This document shows positions 12,401-21,400 of a DNA stretch of 64,000 bases, piece by piece. The stretch's first letter is position 1, and every line of letters begins with the position of its first letter. The stretch comes from Symbiodinium natans (taxonomy: Eukaryota > Sar > Dinophyceae > Suessiales > Symbiodiniaceae): NCBI GenBank assembly GCA_905221605.1, contig CAJNDS010002379.1, positions 100,001 to 164,000 on the forward strand, written 5' to 3'. The notes below the pieces were generated by a model. It had not been told where the DNA came from. It did no database searches and was given only the letters and a program-made list of their open reading frames with translations. The translations under genes were made by a program, and so were the position numbers.

Positions 12401-15400
12401 CGATTGTTCCGCCGATTGACGATGGACACGCCTCCCGGCTGTCGCAGCTGCGTGCAAGAACAACATCCGTGCAAACAGGCCCGTGTCATTGTCTACGAGC
12501 TCACGCTCGGCAGCACTAAGATCGCTCAGACCATACGGCTCAGCAGGGGACCGCACTGGCCTTGGACCTCCAGGCTTGTGCCGAAGAACTGACATGGTAC
12601 GACAAGGAGGGCCGCCAATCACAGCTGCAATGCGCCCATCCCTCGCCGCTGTCGCCAACAACCTCCAAAGTGGCTCTGAGTACAGATTGTGGATGCTGGA
12701 ACGTGCGATGTCCAACTCCACCACCACCGTTCCATCCGACTGCAGCTTGAGAAGCTCTTTATGGGGTTGAGGGCCTGCAAACAAGTGAACAACCCATTTG
12801 GTGGAACGATGTAGCGCCTTCCTCCTCCTCCTGTTGAGGTTGGGAAAGGCCTCGGACAGCGCTCGCCAAAATGAGTCCACATCTTCCGACGGGAGAATGC
12901 CACGCAACGCTTGCTCCGGAACCTCACTGAAGAACGGAGCCTGTGCAATAGCCATTTCCCCTGCTGTGAGGTGACCATCTCGGGCGTACTCAACCAGATG
13001 GTCCCACCAAGTCTTGTCCAACGCGATTCGAGCCTCACGAATCCTGTCCTTTCCTTCCTGCGTCCTTTTCCTCAGCTCATCAACCTGTTGCAGCTTGTGC
13101 TCCTCCAACTTGGAAATCATGGTTAAGGCCTGGCTCTCCATCACCTCGGGACACCCATTACGAACCCTGAGCCGAACCACCTTACCATCTGGAGCATAGA
13201 GCTTGCAACAACCAGCGGACCAACTCAATGAATACCCCAACTGCTCTATGATGGCACCCATAGGAACTATTGGCTGCACTGGGCCATCCCTCCCGGGAGG
13301 CAGGAGGAGTGTGCCTGCGCGGGTCAAACGCATGAACGTGCTTTGATCGCCGGCTAAGCTGACCTGTACCTCCTCAGCGACCTCCCATTCCTCCTCAGAT
13401 GAGGCTTGCCGCATCGGGTGAGTGGCCCCCGAGTCCAGAAGGGCGTGTCCAATGAATGGTGGCTCGGAGGGCTCAGGAAAACTCCCGGTTTGGGGCTCCG
13501 AAACCGGGAAACAGCTCGCGGGCATGAGTGAGCGAATTGTGAGCCTCTTGAGGGATGGATTTGAAGGCTGCTGCACGCCACCTCCGTCAGGAGTGGGGGC
13601 CGCTGGAGCCGGCGCAGTAGATGCTGGACCCTGCGACGGCTGTTGCCCATGAGTGGCATGCGCAGCTTCAAGCTGCCTCAAGGCGTGGGATGCATGCTGA
13701 AGGAAGGACTCCATGGATAGAACAGGCGTGGCCTGGACAACGGGTGGCGCGGAGGATGATGTGGTGGTGGAGGCTGCCTGGACTGACGGCTTCTGCTCCA
13801 GTGCCTTTGGTTCGGCCTTTCCAGCCTTGCAATCTTTGACGCGATGCTCCTCAGAGCCACAATTTAGGCACTTCTTAAACCTTTCAGCCGCTGGCAGGTC
13901 GCTCATGGAGTGAGGGGCCTTGCATTTCGCACCGAACTTGCACCCCTTAGGCGTAAGAAAGTACTTGCACGGCTTACCCTTCCCCCCACCCTTAGCTTCA
14001 CCCCCTTTTCCCCCCGACTTGCCCCCCGTAGCGTCAATGGCCTTCAGAGCGGCACTGTTGCCTGACCCACCCTTTTTGGCAATCTGTGCTCCAGCCATGG
14101 TTTCAAACTCGGCTAACAAGTGCTTGTGATACTCCTGAACCGCATCTTCCGAAGGGTGAGTCTCGATGTGCAACATGCTGCGAACCATCTGAGTTCGGAA
14201 CATAGGGTCCGGATTTTGGCTTAGGATATGGTTGGTCATTTTGGTGAGGGCACCGGCAAGAACTGTAGGATCTGGGGCTACCATACCGCAGTCAATGCAG
14301 CGCTTGTGCCACCTACCCCATGCCCTCAGCGCGGACACACCTGACACCACATCCTGAACAACATTGGGATTTTGCAGGTGATTCAACACCAACGCCTTTT
14401 CCGTGGAACCTCCAGGCTGATACAGCGTGTAAAGCCGAAACATGATTTGAGTGGCTACTTGAGTGGTCCTGCGAGCTACCATTTCCGCTTTTACCCCTTG
14501 GTCTAAGGCTGCTAAAATCATGGTGCACGCACGCGCATTGACCCTGGACCACTTTCCCTCAACCAGCTCCGGGCGCTCGTCAACCTCTACCCTGATGCGA
14601 TCGAGCGGAGTAGCCTTAACCCACCTTTCATATGCGTCACGGCTCACCTGCAGCACTGCGGTCCACCAATCATGCGAGGAATCGGACAAATCACCCATCA
14701 ACCCTGCAACTAACTCCAACCAATCCTGAAAATCCAACGAACCACTCATCGGATCAGGAGCTTTCAGCATGGGGAGTGCAGAAGTGCCTGGCTTGACGGC
14801 TTCAGGGGCGTTGCTAACAACACCCTTATCCCGCATGCCCTGCGCCTGCATGGTTTGAAGCTGCTGCATTCCTGCAAACAAGGCATCCATCATGGGATTG
14901 CCTGAGGTAGCTGCTGCACACGGCGTTGCACTTGCTGCAGGTGCTCCTCCTGGAGCTGCACTGGCCTGGGCACCTGATACCTGTGCAAGCGGCACCTGTG
15001 TACCTGCGCCTGAAACCTGTGGCACCTGTGCATAGGCAGCGGGTCCAACCCGTCCGGGTGGAGATGCGGGCACCTGTGTACCTTGCACCTGTGGCACCTG
15101 TGGCATTCCTGAGCCTTGAGGCCAGATCTGGCCCAGACCCAGGTTTTCGGCCTGAGAAGGGGGGTCTGGGGCAGAAGAGGCCAAGTTCTGTGCTGTGTCA
15201 TAGGACTGCCCAACCCTTCCGGGTGGGGTTGCACTGCTGGGCAACCTATGGGAACCCTGCAACCCTGACCAGAAGTTGGACAAAAACCCTGACGCGGCTG
15301 CTGCTGCAGCTTGAGCGGGCGCTCTCAAAGCACCAACCGCCGGCGCTGCAACATCCTGCACCTGTTGCGCAGATGCAGTGTGGACCTGAGCATCTTGCGG

Positions 15401-18400
15401 TGATGGCACCTGGAGGGGTATGGGGACCTGCATTTGTGATGGTGTGGGGGCCTGCGGGGCACTGCTTGAAGCTGCCGCCTCCCTTGCCAACTGCTCCCTC
15501 ATAGCCTTCTCCTCCTCAAGCTGCCTCCTCAAACGCTGGATCTCAAGGTCCTGGGCCTGATTTCTCAACTCCTGAGCCTGAGCCCTTTGATCAAACCCCG
15601 CCAACTGCCTAGCAACCTCCGCTTGAATTGCGTCCTGGGGCAAGGAGGTTGAGTCTGAACGGGATTGGGGCCTATCAGGCATGTTACCGTACAATAGGGG
15701 AGCCCTACGTTCCAAAACTTGCATGCGCTGCAGCATGTCTGCGTTCAGGAGCGGGCCCTCCCTTCCGGGGTGCGGTGGTGCAAAGGATGTTGGCGTTCCT
15801 TGTGGCCCCACTTGCGGCGGCGACCCACTAGCAGAACCCAAACTCCCATCTCCCAAAGCCAACTGCCCTGGTGCACCCCCCGGACTACCCATGGAACGGG
15901 TAGCACTTCGTGGTGGCGTTGCGTGTGAGTCCTGCCACACCGGGACCTGCATGACCTCAGTGCGGGCAACTCTGAAAAAATCCCCAACCCTTGACATGAG
16001 CTGGAGCCCAGCCCCAGGGAAACCCTCAACCATTTCTGCAATAGTGGGCAAACCCTGTCCTTGCTGGGAGCGTGGGGTAAGGAACCCCTCAACATGGGAG
16101 TCCCCAGCGACTGCTCCCCCTGGCACTGCTTCACCGCTCGCGGTACCTGGCATGCCAGTGCTGGCCTGCAGACCTGGGCTCCCGCCCGGTGTTGTGCCGG
16201 GCACATGCACAATTTGGTGTGCGCTCTCACCACCCTCGCTGGTGGTCGACATTGGTGGCACTTCCCCTGAACCTCGCGACGATTCATGCTGGCCTGTGCC
16301 TCCTAATGCCCCTCCCATAGCCATATTAGGTTCAAGGCCCACTGCACCTGACTGGCCTGATTCACGTGGTGGCATTGAACCTGGATGCTGCAAACCATCC
16401 CCTCCGGGAGGTGGAGATGGATGCGGTGGATTGGTGCCATAGCCCTGCCCAAGCGTTGGGCTCATAACCTGCTGGTGAGTACCAGCAGGCTGTGAGGAAG
16501 AAACCAGTGGACTGCGCAATTCCCCAGAATCGTCCCTCAAAGCCATGGCAAAGCACTCACAAACGCGAAGATTTTACACGCACAAACGAGGAAACAAGAG
16601 CTGCTATGTAGGGTTTGGCACCTACTATGTCTAATGTGAAACTGTACATGCTTGTCTTAAACATGCTCAAGGCTACTGTTCGGGCCTATAAGCAACAAAG
16701 GAAAAATGCATGGTACAACTGCTACAGGATGACATGTACAGGAGTAGGCTTCAACACTAACCCTGAACCCTCAACCCTCAAACCTAAACCCTAAACCCTA
16801 AAGCCTAAACCCTAAACCCTAAACCCTAAACCCTAAACCTCAGGACACTACAGTAAAAAGAAGCCAACCTAGGTGCAGGGTACCCTAAATCGTAAACCCT
16901 AAACCTTAAACCCCTCTTCCAGGCCGTTTGGGGGGGGCGGATCTCCCTCATGGGTGAGGCGCTTGCAGCTGAAACTTAGGGCTTAAGGTTTAAGTGTTTC
17001 GTTGCTATCATCTCGGATGGAGCATTTTCAGCTGGGAAGGGATTCGGGAAATCTGAGAAGGCAACAACTCCGCCGCAACAACTTCCCGAGCCCGGCCTTA
17101 AACTCCAAGGCTAAGGGTTTGGGGTTTGGGGTTTGGGGTTTGGGGTTTAGGGTTTAGGGTTTAGGGTTTAGGGTGTAGGGTTTAGGGTTTGAACGTAAGC
17201 TCTCGGGCCATGGGCGCTTTTGAGCTGTTGGGTGTGGCGGCCTAGGGTTTTCGGCTTTTCGGTGCTTTGGACTTGGGGACAATCTCACCACCAAACGGAA
17301 AGAGCACCATGGTCACAACCCTAAACCCTAAACCCTAAACCCTAAACCCTAAACCCTAAACCCTAAACCCTAAACCCTAAACCCTAAACCCTAAACCCTA
17401 AACCTTCAGATCCCAGGCCTGCGTGTCCAAGTACCAAGTGTCCTGGAGGTACATGTAACCTTCACGCACACTCTGCGTTGCTTGGGAAGGGTTTAGGGTT
17501 TGGGGTTTAGGGTTTGGGTTTTAGGGGTTTAGGGGTTTAGGGGTTTCGGGGTTTCGGGGTTTCGGGGTTTAGGGGTTTAGGGGTTTAGGGGTTTAGGGGT
17601 TTAGGGGTTTAGGGTTTAGGGTTTAGGGTTTAGGGTTTAGGGTTTAGGGTTTAGGGTTTAGGTTTAGGGGTTAGGGTTTAGGGTTTAGGGTTTTGGGTTT
17701 AGGGTTTAGGGTTTAGGGTTTAGGGTTTAGGGTTTAGGGTTTAGGGTTTAGGGTTTAGGGTTTAGGGTTTAGGGTGTAGGGGTCAGAGCAACTTTAGCAC
17801 CCTCTCATGACGAGACGTAGCTACTTGCACCGGTCGCAGCCTGCTTGAGGTGTGGTGTATATGTATGTGGGTTCTCCAACCCTAAACCCTAAACCCTAAA
17901 CCCTAAACCCTAAACCCTAAACCCTAAACCCTAAACCCTAAACCCTAAACCCTAAACCCTAAACCCTAAACCCTAAACCCTAAACCCTAAACCCTAAACC
18001 CTAAACCGTCGGGGTCGCTCTCTTTGGGTCCCTATACAATACGGCGCCCTGATAACAAAAACCCCAAACCCTCAACGTCGCAAGCCCCAAACCCTAATTT
18101 GGAAAAGGCATCTGGCGTTCTTGCGCAGCAGGTTTCGCGACATGCCCCTAAACCCGAAACCCTAAACCCGACACCCTACAACCGCAAAAGCAAAGAGCAA
18201 ATAGAATAGGCGCAACCCTTCACCTGAAAGGGCGAGCACAGGAAACTCTAAGCTCAGGGGTTAGGGGTTTAGGGTTTAGGCCTTAGGGTTTAGGGTTTAG
18301 GGTTTAGGGTTCAGGGTTTCATACCCAAACCTTGGGTTTGAGGGTTCAGGACTTTGGAACCTTTCACTTCTCTTCGGGTTGCGGTTTGGAGTTTTAGGGT

Positions 18401-21400
18401 TTAGGGTTTAGGGTTCAGGGTTCAGGGTTGTTAGGGTTCGGGTTTGGGTTTGGGTTTAGGTTTGGGTTCGGGTTTGGGTGTAGGCCCCCCCCCCCCCCCC
18501 CCCCCCCCCACACACCCACCACCACCACCGCCGCCGCAGCCGCCGCCGCCACCACCACCACCACCACCACCAACCACCAACCACCACCACCACCACCAAC
18601 CACCAACCACCACCACCACCACCACCAACCACCACCACCACCACCAACCACCAACCACCACCACCACTTGCCCATCCCGCAGAACCCCACCCGAAGGCCT
18701 TGCATCAACAATCTTGGTAGCCCAGTAACCATATTAAAGGTGGAACCACACAAAGGGCAAAAGGGTGCCACTGGGGCACCAAGAAATACTTGCAAAACGG
18801 TGTATGGAAAACACGGCGCTGGCTTATAGCCCCTTAAGGTTTAGGGTTGGGGCTTATTGGGGTTTAGGGTTTGGGGCTCAGGGTTGACGGTTTAAGGTTG
18901 AGGGTGCTTACTTTGTGAACCCACGGGTCTTGAAGCCTCTATGTCTCGACCCTGAGCCCGAATCCCAGCCTAAACCCTAAACCCTAAACGCTAAACCCTG
19001 AACCCTAAACCCTAGGCCCTAGAACCCCTACTTGCAGGTTCATGGTACCTGTTGGTTGTCTAAGGGGTCCCCTTTGAAGGGCCCATATTAAGGGACCATG
19101 TATCTACCCTAAGAGTTTAAATTGGGGGGCTTTACTTGGAGGTGCATGGTACTTGTTGTTAACCAGTTTCAACTGCACCTTTCACCCTGAACCTCCCAAG
19201 CATCATCACCCGCACAACCCAACTTACTAACCCGAAACCCTAAACCCTAAACCCTAAACCCCACTTACTAAGTCAAAAAGGGCTTCCAACCTCAACCCAC
19301 TGCTTTCTTGCGGGAAATGGACTCGAATAGTCGTCCCGGCCAGCGAAAATCCACATCTTTCCGCCGGGGGAGAGTACCTCGATGTTTCTGGGATGGGGGG
19401 GTGTAGGGTTTAGGGTTTAGGGCTAGACTTCAGGGTTTAGGGTTTAGGGGTTTGTAAGGTGCAGTGATGGGGCTGTGGGGGCTGGTTGCCTCCGGCTTTC
19501 TGTTCGGAAGCGTCCAACTTTTGGAATTGAAACTAACTTTTGCGGTTTAGGGTTTAGGGTCTAGGGTTGAGGTTTAAAACACAAACATATAAATCCCTTA
19601 ATCAAGCACTTGGGGTTTAGGGTTCAGGGTTTTTCACCACATTGCACGATGGATCCTTACTTGAGTGTAGGGAACCTCCCTTAAGGGCTCAAGGCTTAGG
19701 GCTTCTTATTGTGTAGAGTTGGGGGTTTGGAGTTCGGGGTTTAGGGTTTAGGGTTTGGGGTTGGAATATGGGAGGTTGTGGGTACTCAGCACCTAAGACG
19801 ATGTGTGGCAAGATTCAAGCCGCAGGGTGACGTAGCCACCGAACCCCTAGCTCCTCAAATGCAGACCCCAGCGTAGGGTGTTCAGGTTTGAGGATGTGTC
19901 CGTACTTGGAGGATTGGGGCACTTGAAACATTACCCTAAACCCTAACCCTAAACCCTAAACCCTAAACCCTAGACCCTAAACCCTAAACCCTAAACCCTA
20001 AACCCTAAACCCGTGTCATCAGAAGCCCTGATCACCTAACCAGTGAAATCCTTTTGACAACTTGACCCCATACGCCCTACACCCTAACTCTAACCTCCCC
20101 CCCCCACCTCTCCCCCAGCACACGCACACAACATCGGGGCACTTTGTAAGTAGGGCTACAAGTACCATAAGTGGGGGTTAGAAGGAAGTACAAGTATAGT
20201 TACCTTCAGTATAACACCACTTACGAAGTGCCCTGATCCTTTGAGCATGGGGGTTTACGGTAGTCAGGGAATCCCGAATATCGCCCCCCAAATAGTAGGA
20301 TTCCCATGTAGAAAGGACCCCAACAAGGTACCCCGAATTTCGGAAACCCTAAACCCTAAACCCTGAACCCTAAACCCTAAACCCTAAACCCCGTTCGTCC
20401 CAGGTGCGGCGGTGTGTAGATGGCGCCAGCCCGTAGAAAAAGTGGCGGACACTGGGAACCAGGAGACATTTCCTCCCTGGCCAGGCGAGGTGGGGAAAAT
20501 AACTCCAAAGCCGGTGTAGGGTTTAGGGTTTAGGGTTTAGGGCTTAGGGTTTAGGGTTTGGGGTTTGGGGTTTAGGGTTTAGGGTTTCAGGTTTAGGGGA
20601 ACTTAGAGTCACCCTGAACCCAAAACCCTAAACCCTGAAACCTGAGCCTCTGTCTTCGAGGTCAAGATCTCCCTTCCAGCAGGTCGCATCTTTTGTCAAC
20701 GGTTCGTGGCTTATTCGAATGTGCCTGAACGGGGAAATTGGGCAGCCTGCGCTCCCTTCCCTTACCTCTCCAAAAGTTCCACACGATTCGGAGGACGGGA
20801 GTGTTCACACGGGGGGAAAGCAAATCAATTTTATGCTGCCTAGTGCCACTGAAAACTGGGCACGAATGCGAACGTTTGACTCAAGGATTCATGGTCCAAG
20901 TAAATCACATTCAATGTGAAAACTTATGTGGTGCTTTCCGAAAATAGGGTACCTTCTTGGGGTCCCTATGAGCAGGAAATCCTACTATTTGAGGGGGCTC
21001 TTTTTGGGGTCCCCTATTTTCGTAAACCCCGATGTGTATACTAAGGGGACTGTGTTCGAAACAAGGAGCGTAAGCCTGTAGGGTTCCGATCCCAGTTCCA
21101 GGCGCATTTGGGGCGTAGGCGAATATCCTCGGGTTTAGGGTTTAGGGTTAAGGGTTTGGGGTTTGGGGTTTAGGGTTTAGGGTGAGGGATTCCTACGCAG
21201 CATGTAGTAGACGCCCCTGAATAGGGCAACTTGGTCGTGGCTTGGAAAAGGGCCTCGACCCTAAACCCCAAACACCAAAACCCCAAACTCTAAACCCTAA
21301 ACCCGGTTGTTTAGGTGCCGTCAGGGTGGGACAACGACAGCTAAAGGGTTACTGGCTACAGCAAGTTTCCAAAAATCTTTGATGCTGCTGCTGGCTTCAT

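Larger units (their letters stand above)
6740..16756 (-). mobile_element. Complete Ty1/copia-type LTR retrotransposon, minus orientation, with accessory enzyme-like domains
   Basis: A 10,017-bp element bounded by two 287-bp direct repeats with TG...CA ends and flanked by the 5-bp duplication CTAAC (6735-6739 and 16757-16761). It has a primer-binding site next to the 5' LTR, a purine tract next to the 3' LTR and a single open frame coding gag through RNase H. The order integrase before reverse transcriptase places it in Pseudoviridae (Ty1/copia). I see no difference between the LTRs and no frame break, so insertion looks very recent and the copy may be active. It lies inside a kelch-gene intron, same sense as the gene, in a CCCTAAC telomere-like repeat. 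Confidence 0.97.

Noticed and set aside
7365-16442. Plus-strand open frames across the copia element, some over 180 codons
   Set aside because: They lie antisense to the 3099-codon polyprotein, have no recognisable motifs and are explained by the GC-rich codon bias of the opposite strand.
18415-18829. Poly-proline, poly-threonine and poly-valine frames
   Set aside because: Translations of a C tract and ACC microsatellite.
20640-20860. Plus-strand open stretch of about 65 codons including FEVKISLPAGRIFCQRF
   Set aside because: No motif, no AG|G boundary, and it lies in a kelch-gene intron on the opposite strand.
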